Positions 26,095 to 33,638 of a stretch of DNA of 64,000 bases are shown here, one piece after another (the stretch's first letter is position 1; each line of letters begins with the position of its first letter). A program made the translations under genes and the position numbers. This stretch comes from Planococcus sp. SK3692 (lineage in GTDB: Bacteria > Bacillota > Bacilli > Bacillales_A > Planococcaceae), in contig NZ_JARCHV010000001.1 in the NCBI RefSeq assembly GCF_028890485.2, positions 1,399,698 to 1,463,697 on the forward strand. Reading direction: 5' to 3'. The notes under the pieces were generated by a model. The model worked only from the letters and a program-made list of their open reading frames with translations. It was not told the DNA's origin and made no database searches.

Positions 26095-26123
26095 TTGCAT
26101 TCCAAAGAGTACCGTGCTATTCT
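26095..26123 (+). promoter_or_regulatory. Promoter of the cold-shock gene
   Basis: TTGCAT (26095-26100), 17 bases, TATTCT (26118-26123). It leaves an untranslated leader of about 105 bases, typical for csp genes. Confidence 0.7.
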
Positions 26124-26206
26124 AAGGAAGAATTATTTTTGTTCGATGGCTTTTCATTAAGTATCAGATTTTATCTGAAGGATTTGAGCAAGGATAGTAA
26201 TACAAT

Positions 26207-26229
26207 GTATGCAATCGCATACGAGGAGG
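26207..26229 (+). promoter_or_regulatory. Leader hairpin abutting the csp ribosome binding site
   Basis: GTATGC, loop AATC, GCATAC forms a perfect six-pair stem immediately followed by GAGGAGG. An upstream stem TCAGA/TCTGA (26165-26179) is also present. Such leaders can act in temperature-dependent translation. Confidence 0.5.
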
Positions 26230-26237
26230 ATACACAC

Positions 26238-26438
26238 ATGGAACAAGGTAAAGTAAAATGGTTTAACTCAGAAAAAGGATTCGGCTTCATCGAGCGCGAA
26301 GGCGGCGACGACGTATTCGTTCACTTCTCAGCTATCCAAAGCGAAGGATTCAAAACTCTTGACGAAGGTCAAGAAGTTACTTTTGACATCGAGCAAGGCC
26401 AACGCGGTCTTCAAGCTACTAACGTATCAAAAGCTTAA
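26238..26438 (+). CDS. csp: Cold-shock protein
   Basis: 66-residue single cold-shock domain. RNP1 KGFGFIER and RNP2 VFVHFSAI are intact, and the start [10 protein letters not shown] is characteristic. It binds single-stranded RNA and DNA and acts as an RNA chaperone. The ATG at 26238 follows GAGGAGG by eight bases; the reading frame is open further upstream, but that part is the long leader. Own promoter and own strong terminator. Confidence 0.96.
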   Translation: MEQGKVKWFNSEKGFGFIEREGGDDVFVHFSAIQSEGFKTLDEGQEVTFDIEQGQRGLQATNVSKA

Positions 26439-26455
26439 TTAACCCTTAAACTTTC

Positions 26456-26487
26456 AATGGACTCTTCTTCGGAAGAGTCCATTTTTT
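26456..26487 (+). terminator. Terminator after the cold-shock gene
   Basis: TGGACTCTTC and GAAGAGTCCA arms around TTCG, then T6. Confidence 0.92.
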
Positions 26488-26502
26488 ATTGTCTAAAAAT
26501 AA

Positions 26503-27215
26503 GCGCCTTCCTCGCGAGGTCATTGACGAAGATAGTGAGTGTGGGGATGCGGAAATGTTTCGGTATGCTGAATTAGACATTGCCCTAATATTCGCCGCAC
26601 TGCTTTGGGTTGGCCTCTTGCAATAAGCCAGGAAAAGCACCTGTCTTATTGCAAGAGGCTCACCCTTGGCGCTGTGCGGCTGAGAGATTTCATTGGATGA
26701 TGCTAGTTTACATAGCTTTCTTTTTGTATTCAGTTCCGGCTAGCGGGGGAATCGCTTCCCGAATAGAACAGAAGTGAAGATAGCGAGGGTTTGCTTGCGA
26801 AAATGTTTACGCGGATTGATTTAAGCGTCGCTTTGATATTCGCCACCCGGCTTTGGGTTAGCCTTTGGCGCTGGGCGGCTGAGAGATTTCATCGTATGAT
26901 GCTCGGTTACATAGCTTTCTTTTTGTATCAAGTTGCCGGCTAGCGGAGGAATCGCTTCTTTAGATGCGGCATCTGGTCATGAAGTGTTTGAGCAAAGAAT
27001 GATTGTTGGAAGATTAGAAAAGACATGAGCTATCATGGCTGGAGCTCTTTCACATGTTATATTGTATGATCGAAGAAATTATTCGCTACTCTAAAACTAG
27101 AGACGGAGTGGAAAGGGGGCTGACGCCTGTGGGATCGCGCGGGCTGGCGAGACAAACGTGCCGCACTTTTTGGCACGTTGGCTCAACACCCGCCCCACGG
27201 CAAGCAGCCCCCCTG
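26503..27215 (+). repeat. Composite intergenic repeat, copy A (plus orientation)
   Basis: No gene is credible here. The region is homologous, block for block and in the same order, to the reverse complement of 53155-53731. Block 1 is a foldable core ending in GCCGGCTAGCGGGGGAATCG; it is present twice in tandem (26503-26760 and 26771-26960). Block 2 contains ACATGAGCTATCAT. Block 3 (27085-27205) is GC-rich, from CTCTAAAACTAGAGACGGAG to CACCCGCCCCACGGCAAGC. The tandem first block, the conserved stems and the lack of reading frames suggest a non-coding mobile or structured element. Confidence 0.8.
26594..26680 (+). other. Nested hairpin in copy A, block 1
   Basis: Outer stem GCCGCAC (26594-26600) with GTGCGGC (26674-26680), a GGGT/ACCC stem inside it, and a perfect 15-pair inner stem (26613-26627 with 26645-26659). 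The tandem second unit keeps the outer stem but lacks the inner arm. Confidence 0.7.
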
Positions 27216-27280
27216 CAACGCAGTCGAATAACACAAGCTTACTCCACTCACTTTCCTCCGCAATTTCATCAGCTGCAAAG

Positions 27281-27309
27281 AAAAAAGCTGCCCAATGGCA
27301 GCTTTTTTT
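27281..27309. terminator. Terminator after the small membrane protein gene
   Basis: AAAAAAGCTGCC and GGCAGCTTTTTTT arms; T-runs on both strands. It overlaps the stop codon of the minus-strand small gene. Confidence 0.85.
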
Positions 27310-27406
27310 AATTCATGATGAAATATAATTGGAAGACCAGGAAAATGATCGCGACCAACAGGAGCGTTCCGACCACTACGCTCATGGCCAGTTTTTTTCC
27401 GTCCAT
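27308..27406 (-). CDS. Small single-pass membrane protein (32 residues)
   Basis: A 32-residue frame starting MDGKKLAMSVVVGTLLLV and continuing hydrophobic to FIMN. GAGAGGGTGA lies just before the ATG and overlaps the stop codon of the VOC/beta-lactamase gene, which ends five bases upstream, so translation is probably coupled. The stop codon runs into a terminator. The pattern (short charged N-terminus, one membrane helix) is common in small membrane proteins. Function unknown; being last in the operon argues that it is real. Confidence 0.6.
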   Translation of the reverse strand: MDGKKLAMSVVVGTLLLVAIIFLVFQLYFIMN

Positions 27407-27410
27407 CGAC

Positions 27411-29060
27411 TCACCCTCTCAGTTTTTTCTCGCGTTCAATGGCTTTCACTATATCATACGCGCCTTCCCCGGTATTTGACAATACGGTAACGATGGTTTT
27501 TAGCTGAGGATAATAGCCCGAATGGAAATTCACGCCCGGGTCATACCCCATTATATGATACTTCACCGCGTTTCCTTCTTGCTCGTCAATCCACACGCCA
27601 TAGCCGTAAGCTTCGTCACCTTGTTGCGCCTGGACCGTCAGCAGGCGGTTTTTCATCTCTTCAGACAATAAAGTCCCGTCCATCAACCGGCTCCAGAATT
27701 TCGCCATGTCCCCTGCCGTGACGAAGGCGCCTCCGTCCGCTCCACCGCGAACTGGAATCGCGTATTGGTTCGTGCGCCAAGAGCCGTCTTCCTCAATATA
27801 TCCATACGCCGTATTTTTCGGCAAACGGTCCAAACGGAAATAACCTGAGTCTGACATATCCGCTTTCGCCAACACTTCCCGCTCGACATAATCGGCAAAC
27901 TCCTCGCCAGTCACTTGCTCGACGATCAGGCCGAGCGCAATATAGCCCGCATTATTATAGCGAAAACGCGCACCTGGTTCTTCAATCGGTGGCAAGTCGC
28001 GGAACAATGGCACAAAATCAGCCGGTGTCTGCATCCGGTACATCGGAATCTCTTGCCATAATTGTTCAAAATCATCCATCGTTTCTTCATCGAAGTAATC
28101 GGGAAGGCCTGATGTATGGCATAACAGCTGATGAACCGTCGCATTGAAATGCGGGAAGGTCTTCGGCAATAGTTCTGACAGCTTGGCTGATAGCTCAAGC
28201 TTGCCTTGCTCCACCAATTGCAACACAGCGACAGCTGTAAAGATCTTACTGCCAGATGCGATGCCGAAGCGGCTGTCGACAGCAATCGGCCGTTCGTCCG
28301 CACGATTCGCGAATCCTTTGGCAAGCGACCAATTTTCAGTACCGGCCATATGGGCAGCACCTGAAAATGCAGCGGATTCCATCAAATCGGAAACTGGATT
28401 ATCCGCTTGCTTTTGCACCATACGCCCTTCCCCGTCGATCTCGATCATCCGCCCGTCCGCAAGTTCTATGGCAAGTGGATGGGTTTCGCTTTTCAGCTTG
28501 GAGAAAAACCATGTACGTTTCGGCGGCACGAGCACCAAAAAATGGGGGTCTTTGCCGAGGAAATTCAGTGTTGTCGGATCGATCCCTTTATTGCCGCGCA
28601 CCGGAATCTCCATCCGTTCCAATGACTCGCCTACTTCTTTGACATATGGCGAAACGATGCCGACTTCACTGATATCAAGCAATGAATCGATCGTGAAGTC
28701 ATCCATGATGTCAACATGGCGGCGCCCGATAAACTCAACGATATTGCCAGCAGGGTCCTGGAAGTAGAAAGCATCGGAATTGAAATTGGAATAATAAATT
28801 TCGTCCATGCCTTCCTGGCGGTTTAGCTCCACGCGTGCACGCGCCCAGAACTTCGCCAGACTGAACTGGTTGCCTGGAATATTGACCGCATAATGGTAAA
28901 AAGACGCTCGGTCCGACTCACGAAATTCCAAAACGGATGTGCCGATCGAAAGCGCAAAACTTGTTTCGTCTTCTTCGACAATCCGGAAGCCTAGCTGGTA
29001 TTCATAGAAGCCTTTCATTTCATCTAACCGGTTTGTATAAAGTATCACTTTCTTGAACAT
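27411..29060 (-). CDS. Fusion of a VOC (glyoxalase-like) module and a serine beta-lactamase-family hydrolase
   Basis: 549 residues. Residues 1 to about 215 form a VOC module (FKKVILYTNRLDEMKGFYEYQLGF at the start, FYFQDPAGNIVEFIGRR at the end of the first half). Residues about 225-549 are a class C beta-lactamase/EstB-type hydrolase: SGSK supplies the catalytic Ser and Lys (Ser near 268), YNN the Tyr motif (near 366), and HTSGLPDY is a typical family motif. No signal peptide, so cytoplasmic. Such a fusion may couple two reactions on one small molecule, perhaps ester or lactone hydrolysis. No stop or frameshift separates the domains. Followed by a coupled 32-residue membrane protein. Confidence 0.85.
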   Translation of the reverse strand: MFKKVILYTNRLDEMKGFYEYQLGFRIVEEDETSFALSIGTSVLEFRESDRASFYHYAVNIPGNQFSLAKFWARARVELNRQEGMDEIYYSNFNSDAFYFQDPAGNIVEFIGRRHVDIMDDFTIDSLLDISEVGIVSPYVKEVGESLERMEIPVRGNKGIDPTTLNFLGKDPHFLVLVPPKRTWFFSKLKSETHPLAIELADGRMIEIDGEGRMVQKQADNPVSDLMESAAFSGAAHMAGTENWSLAKGFANRADERPIAVDSRFGIASGSKIFTAVAVLQLVEQGKLELSAKLSELLPKTFPHFNATVHQLLCHTSGLPDYFDEETMDDFEQLWQEIPMYRMQTPADFVPLFRDLPPIEEPGARFRYNNAGYIALGLIVEQVTGEEFADYVEREVLAKADMSDSGYFRLDRLPKNTAYGYIEEDGSWRTNQYAIPVRGGADGGAFVTAGDMAKFWSRLMDGTLLSEEMKNRLLTVQAQQGDEAYGYGVWIDEQEGNAVKYHIMGYDPGVNFHSGYYPQLKTIVTVLSNTGEGAYDIVKAIEREKKLRG

Positions 29061-29149
29061 GTCCTCACCTCTCTTCTCAGCATACCGAAAATGGTCAGAA
29101 TTTTCCTCTTTTTCGCCGTGTCCAAACTTGTTTTTTTACATTTAAAGAC

Positions 29150-29179
29150 AAAAAAGCGAATGCATCTGCTACATTCGCT
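29150..29179 (-). terminator. Terminator after GNAT gene
   Basis: GCGAATG and CATTCGC arms followed by T6 on the minus strand. Confidence 0.82.
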
Positions 29180-29181
29180 TG

Positions 29182-29634
29182 TTACCACCGATAATCAAGC
29201 CGGACCATATCCCGGCACTGCAAATCATTTTCAAAAATCGGCTCTTCGTAATGACGGATAAAAAAATCCCGGTCGATCGATTTCATGCGGAATCCACATT
29301 TCTGGTAGAGCGCCAATTGCGCCAAACTTGAATTTCCGGTGCCGATCTCGACAGCCGAGAACCCAAGTTTTTTCGCTTCTTCGAGCGCCGCAAATACCAA
29401 GCGCTTGCCAAGCCCTTTGCCGCGCTCGGACTCAGCGAGTGCAATGTTTTTGATTTCAGCAGTCTCCGAATCCAGCGCAGTCAAGACGAACACGCCCATG
29501 ATGGTTTCCTGCTGGTCGGCGATAAAGCAATGGCCGTCCGCACAATATCTGCGGACCAGCTGCTCAGACGGATCCGCTTCCAGCAACAGGCCGAGCGGTA
29601 ATTCCTCGTTCACTCCCAGTTTTCGGATGTTCAT
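29182..29634 (-). CDS. GNAT-family acetyltransferase
   Basis: 150 residues, a complete single GNAT domain: IKNIALAESERGKGLGKRLV holds the acetyl-CoA loop, and QLALYQKCGFRMKSIDRDFF is the C-terminal motif. The start ATG shares one base with the stop codon of the preceding gene (TAATG), so the two are translationally coupled. Substrate unknown. Confidence 0.87.
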   Translation of the reverse strand: MNIRKLGVNEELPLGLLLEADPSEQLVRRYCADGHCFIADQQETIMGVFVLTALDSETAEIKNIALAESERGKGLGKRLVFAALEEAKKLGFSAVEIGTGNSSLAQLALYQKCGFRMKSIDRDFFIRHYEEPIFENDLQCRDMVRLDYRW

Positions 29635-30086
29635 TATTTCCGCTCGCTGAATCCTTGATCGAGCAGATAATCTTCAGCATCATCAAACGTGCCGAAGCTT
29701 TCTTCGAGGTTTTTGCCTGTGTAGATATTCCAGAAAGGCTCTTCGTAGACAAGGTCGAGTTTTTCGCCTTCTCTATTGGTCCACCGCTTGTCATAAGGTG
29801 GTTCTGGTTCCTGGCCCAAATAATCAATCGAGTCAGCGATGATGCTGCGCAGCTGGCTCGCTGAAAAGTCGCGGATATTGACCAAGCCGCGGCTGTCCGA
29901 TTCGTATTGCGGCAAATCACCCACAAAGACAAAGCCGTTGCCGTTTGGGTGAAGGTGATAGACCACGTTTTTCTTATCATAGAGGCTTTCTTCAAATTGG
30001 AAGTTGACTCGTTTCATCGACACTTCTTTTCGTGTCAGTTCCGGAAACGCTTCGATCACTTCTAGTTTTTGCTCAAATGTCAGCAC
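29634..30086 (-). CDS. Conserved hypothetical protein
   Basis: About 150 residues starting at a GTG (30086) with GGGGATG upstream; the frame is open further upstream but without a ribosome binding site. Soluble and mixed-charge, with no membrane segment and no motif I recognise. It begins LTFEQKLEVIEAFPELTRKEVS and ends with a run of acidic residues. It is coupled to the following acetyltransferase by an overlapping TAATG, so the two probably work together. Confidence 0.7.
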   Translation of the reverse strand: MLTFEQKLEVIEAFPELTRKEVSMKRVNFQFEESLYDKKNVVYHLHPNGNGFVFVGDLPQYESDSRGLVNIRDFSASQLRSIIADSIDYLGQEPEPPYDKRWTNREGEKLDLVYEEPFWNIYTGKNLEESFGTFDDAEDYLLDQGFSERK

Positions 30087-30170
30087 TGGACATCCCCATT
30101 TCTTCTTTGGATTTCTGACTTCATTATAACACGCATACGGCATGCTTCGCCGTTTGCGAAATAATAGAAA

Positions 30171-30459
30171 AAGGGCTGCCCTTAAGAAATGAGTGATATC
30201 CATTTCGATGGACGTGCTCTAGCTCACAGGATGTTGGGTCATGCAGCTGGCGCGTAATGTCGTTGCTCAAGCATCGCTATGCTCAAGCATCACAAATAAA
30301 CGAACTCAGTTCCACTTCGTTCATTTATTCGCCGTCTCCATTCCCATCCCATGTTCTGAATTAAAGAGAGTGGACGAACACGAACATACAAATAAAATAT
30401 CCGAAGAAAAAGGACTTCTTTTTCTCCGAATATTTCAAGGTAATTGTAAGACAGCCCTT
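30171..30459. repeat. Intergenic segment bounded by short inverted AAGGGCTG repeats
   Basis: Left end AAGGGCTGCCCTTAA; right end, inverted, AAGGGCTGTCTTAC. About 290 bases with no reading frame of note, containing internal inverted stretches (ATAAACGAA with TTCGTTCATTTAT) and the direct repeats GCTCAAGCATCGCTATGCTC. It may be a small non-autonomous mobile element or simply decayed repeat; no clear target duplication was found. Confidence 0.35.
30395..30435 (-). terminator. Terminator after the MMPL gene
   Basis: AAATATCCGAAGAAAAAG and CTTTTTCTCCGAATATTT nearly perfect arms. Confidence 0.7.
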
Positions 30460-30464
30460 AAAAC

Positions 30465-33083
30465 TTATTTTTTCTTCTTCAATCCGAATGGCCACCAAGC
30501 GCCGCCCGCAAACGAGACCGTAATCGCAGGCACGAGAAGGGGCAAGACGATCAAGCCGTAAAGCAGCAAGCCTGTGATGACAATCGTTGCGATTTGCATC
30601 AGACTGAGCACTCCGGATGGCAGCATCGCTCCGAACGTTCCGGCGAGCAAAATGGCTGCCGTGATGATGACTGTCCCCATTTTTGCCATCGACCGGTGCA
30701 TCGCTTTCGAGAAGTCTGCAGCCGTCAAAGCTTCTTCACGGTAACGGTCGAGCAGGAAGATCGAGTAGTCGATGCCGAGTGAGACGAGCATAACGAAGCC
30801 GAAGAACGGAACGGCCCACGTGATGCCGTCATAGCCGAGCCATTCGACGAAGATCAACTCGGTGATCGCAATCGAACTGTAATAGGTCAATAAGAGAGAA
30901 GCTATCATGAACAGCGGCATGATGAAAGAACGCAACAGCACCGCCAACACCACAAACAAACTAACGAGCATAATACTGACCGTGCGCGTAAAGTCGCTCT
31001 CTGAGATATCCTTCAAATCGCTATTGATACTTGGCACCCCGCCGTATGTGATGTCCACTTCTTCAAGAGGCGTACCGTTAATGCTTCTCTCAGCCGCTTC
31101 TTTTAAATTTGTGACAATGTCGATCGCTTCCGGTGAATACGGATCTTCTTCGAGCACTACTTCCATCAGCATGCCTTCACCATCGGCAAATGCATACTGC
31201 TCAAGCAGCGGTTCGAACTCTTCTCGTTCCAAAGTGCCTTCTGGCAGGTAAATGCCGGTGCCGCGCACCGCTTCGCTATCGCTGATGCCTGTGAGCGTGT
31301 CGGCGATTTCAGTCAATCCTTCACTGATTTCTGTAAGGCCGTCGGATGAAGCGCCGATACCTTGCGCGAGCTCTCCGATGCCAGCAGCCAATTCATCATA
31401 CTGGCCTGCGCCGCCATTTAAGCCTTGTTCGATTTCTGAAAGCCCCGCATTCACTTGCGCAAGTGCGCCGAGCGTCTGTTCAATATTGCCGGTCTGTTGG
31501 AGGCCGCCCGAAATCTGTTCGAGCTGACCGTTCACTTGCGACAACCCTGCAGCTGCCTCGCGAAGGCCAGCGCCTCCAGCCTGTTCGCTAATCGTTTCCA
31601 GGTTCGTTTCAATTTCACCAAGGCCGGATTGGACTTCGCCAATCCCACCATTCGCTTCTTCAAGCCCTTCTACAATGAGGCCCAGCTGATGATCGACGAA
31701 GAATTCATCGATGACCGAACCGGTAGGGCGCGTAATGGCACGAACCATGTCGACGCCTTCTACTTTTTCCATGTCCTGCGCCAAGCCATCCAAATACGGA
31801 ATCGTTTCTTCCGCCGTCAAGCTTTCTTCGCCTTTGATGACGACTTGCACCGGCATCGTATCGCCTGCGCCGAATGCCGATTCAATGGCATCGAGCCCTT
31901 TCACCGATTCATAATCCGAACTGATCTCGTCCACTGTATTAAATGAAAGGTCGTTATTATAGGAGAACAGCAAAGGAACCGTAATGGCTGCGACCAAAAG
32001 CATCGACCATAGCGGCCGGTTGACGGACAGTTTGCCGATCCAGATCCACAGCTTGCTGTCTTTATGCGAAGCCGATCCCTTGCTCGGCCAGAATAGCTTG
32101 TCTTTTAGCACCGCCATGAAGAACGGCATAACGGTAAACAGCACGACTAACAAGACGGCAATCCCCACTGCAACGGCCACGGCCGATTTAAAAATCGGGA
32201 ATTCCGCAAAGCCAATCGCTGCAAAGGCGATAAAGCCTGAGAATCCACTAATGAACAGGGTCTTCCCAGCTGTTCGGTACGTGTTCAGAATCGCTTCCTG
32301 CACATCTTTTCCTTCTGTCAGCTCTTCTTTATAGCGGCTCAGCAGCAAGATGCAGTAATCGGTCCCGAGACCGAACAGAATCGCCACCAGGAAAATCTGC
32401 GTGTAATTCGAGACCGGGAAGCCGAACCAATCGATGAAAAACGCCACGAGTGATTGGCTGAGCAAATAGCTGAGCCCTACCGCAACAAGCGGGATGATTG
32501 GCGTGATAAACGAACGGAACACTGCTAGCAGCAAGCCGAAAATCAAAATCACCGTGATGATTTCCGTTTTCTTCAGGCCTTCCTGCGCGCTTGTGTTGAC
32601 GTCTTGGTTGATGATCGCCTCACCCGTTAAGTAAACCGGTAAATCGTCCGGTACCATTTGACGGATTTCATCGGCGAGCGCCGCCGCTTCTTCGTCTGTT
32701 CCTTCAATCGATACCGGAAGCAAGACCGTCTGACGATCTTCTGCGACCAATTGCGCTTCCAGTTCTTCATTTTCAAATGGATTTAATACTGTCGTCACCG
32801 GATCCCCGAGCGCTTCAATTTCCGCTCTCATGTCTGTAATCTGTTGTTCGCTTGTTTCATCGAGCACTGAATCCAGTTCGATGACCAATGAAATCGTCTG
32901 CCCCGACACATCCGCCGATTCCAGAATCGTTGCTGCACGCTGCGAATCCGCTTGTTCGGACAATTGGAACGAGCCAGCTTGTTCTGCTTGTTCCGTTAAA
33001 TTCGGCGCCAGCAAGAATAATGCCGCCGTCAACACGATCAGCCCAATCATGATTGGCCATTTTAATTTCAGTATCGTCTGCAT
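30465..33083 (-). CDS. MMPL/RND-type membrane exporter
   Basis: 872 residues with the MMPL layout: one N-terminal helix, a large extracellular domain, a cluster of helices including GTDYCILLLSRYKEE (near residue 245), a second extracellular domain, then another cluster with GIDYSIFLLDRYREE. The second extracellular domain carries a long stretch (about 468-604) of Leu/Ile heptad-like repeats rich in Gly, Glu and Gln, as in YhgE/YdgH-like proteins, probably a coiled coil. Likely proton-driven export of lipids or drugs. It follows a MarR regulator by three bases and is surely cotranscribed with it. Confidence 0.9.
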   Translation of the reverse strand: MQTILKLKWPIMIGLIVLTAALFLLAPNLTEQAEQAGSFQLSEQADSQRAATILESADVSGQTISLVIELDSVLDETSEQQITDMRAEIEALGDPVTTVLNPFENEELEAQLVAEDRQTVLLPVSIEGTDEEAAALADEIRQMVPDDLPVYLTGEAIINQDVNTSAQEGLKKTEIITVILIFGLLLAVFRSFITPIIPLVAVGLSYLLSQSLVAFFIDWFGFPVSNYTQIFLVAILFGLGTDYCILLLSRYKEELTEGKDVQEAILNTYRTAGKTLFISGFSGFIAFAAIGFAEFPIFKSAVAVAVGIAVLLVVLFTVMPFFMAVLKDKLFWPSKGSASHKDSKLWIWIGKLSVNRPLWSMLLVAAITVPLLFSYNNDLSFNTVDEISSDYESVKGLDAIESAFGAGDTMPVQVVIKGEESLTAEETIPYLDGLAQDMEKVEGVDMVRAITRPTGSVIDEFFVDHQLGLIVEGLEEANGGIGEVQSGLGEIETNLETISEQAGGAGLREAAAGLSQVNGQLEQISGGLQQTGNIEQTLGALAQVNAGLSEIEQGLNGGAGQYDELAAGIGELAQGIGASSDGLTEISEGLTEIADTLTGISDSEAVRGTGIYLPEGTLEREEFEPLLEQYAFADGEGMLMEVVLEEDPYSPEAIDIVTNLKEAAERSINGTPLEEVDITYGGVPSINSDLKDISESDFTRTVSIMLVSLFVVLAVLLRSFIMPLFMIASLLLTYYSSIAITELIFVEWLGYDGITWAVPFFGFVMLVSLGIDYSIFLLDRYREEALTAADFSKAMHRSMAKMGTVIITAAILLAGTFGAMLPSGVLSLMQIATIVITGLLLYGLIVLPLLVPAITVSFAGGAWWPFGLKKKK

Positions 33084-33086
33084 CCC

Positions 33087-33530
33087 TTACACTCCATCCG
33101 TTTTCATGATTGCGCTGAGCTTTCTGAAAATCACCAGAAATTGTTCGATTTCCTGGTCATCGACTTGCTCCGACATCAGTTTTTCCAAATATTCCGCAAG
33201 TATCCTGTCTGATTCTTCAAGGACCGATTTTCCGGCATCGGTCAATTCAAGCAGCTTTTCCCGCCGGTCTGCTGTCTGGACCACTTGAATCAATTCTTTC
33301 TGCAAGAGCTTTTTCGTGCGGTTCGAAACAGCGCTTTTATGGACGCCCTGCAGCACGGCCAGCCTCGCCGATGTAATTCGGCCTTCTTTGCCGATCAGTT
33401 TCAGCGATTGCATCTGTTCAGGGGAAAACTCCTCCCATAACGGATTGTCGACGGACCGGATGACCCGCTCCGTTCCGTAAAACAAAACTTCCTGGAACAA
33501 TTCAACCGCTTCTTTAATGCGCATATCCAT
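33087..33530 (-). CDS. MarR-family regulator of the MMPL exporter
   Basis: 147 residues. Winged helix: RITSARLAVLQGVHKSAVSNRTKKLLQ is the helix-turn-helix and DRREKLLELTDAGK the wing. It is encoded directly upstream of the MMPL gene in the same operon, the layout of B. subtilis YdgG-YdgH. Its promoter overlaps a perfect 15-base palindrome, so it is likely an autorepressor that also controls the exporter. The start could be the ATG at 33530 or the one two codons later. Confidence 0.9.
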   Translation of the reverse strand: MDMRIKEAVELFQEVLFYGTERVIRSVDNPLWEEFSPEQMQSLKLIGKEGRITSARLAVLQGVHKSAVSNRTKKLLQKELIQVVQTADRREKLLELTDAGKSVLEESDRILAEYLEKLMSEQVDDQEIEQFLVIFRKLSAIMKTDGV

Positions 33531-33560
33531 AAATGGTTTACCCCCTCAACTAATAATGAT

Positions 33561-33589
33561 AGTTTAGGGGCTAAACCATTTTCCGTCAA
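33561..33589 (-). promoter_or_regulatory. Promoter and operator palindrome of the marR-MMPL operon
   Basis: TTGACG (33584-33589), 17 bases, TAAACT (33561-33566) on the minus strand. GTTTAGCCCCTAAAC (33562-33576) is a perfect palindrome covering the -10 and spacer. A half-site TAAACC recurs in the leader just before the start codon. Confidence 0.7.
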
Positions 33590-33605
33590 GCAATTTCCCC
33601 ATAAT

Positions 33606-33636
33606 AAAAACCCGCAGCTCAGAACTGCGGGTTTTT
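33606..33636. terminator. Terminator after first AI-2E gene
   Basis: AAAAACCCGCAG and CTGCGGGTTTTT arms. Confidence 0.88.
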
Positions 33637-33638
33637 GC

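Noticed and set aside
25944-26237. In-frame upstream extension of the cold-shock protein
   Set aside because: A clear promoter lies inside it and the GAGGAGG site serves the internal ATG at 26238, so the upstream part is untranslated leader.
27054-27311. 85-residue frame across the repeat region
   Set aside because: It runs through the GC-rich repeat block and a terminator, with no ribosome binding site and low-complexity product.
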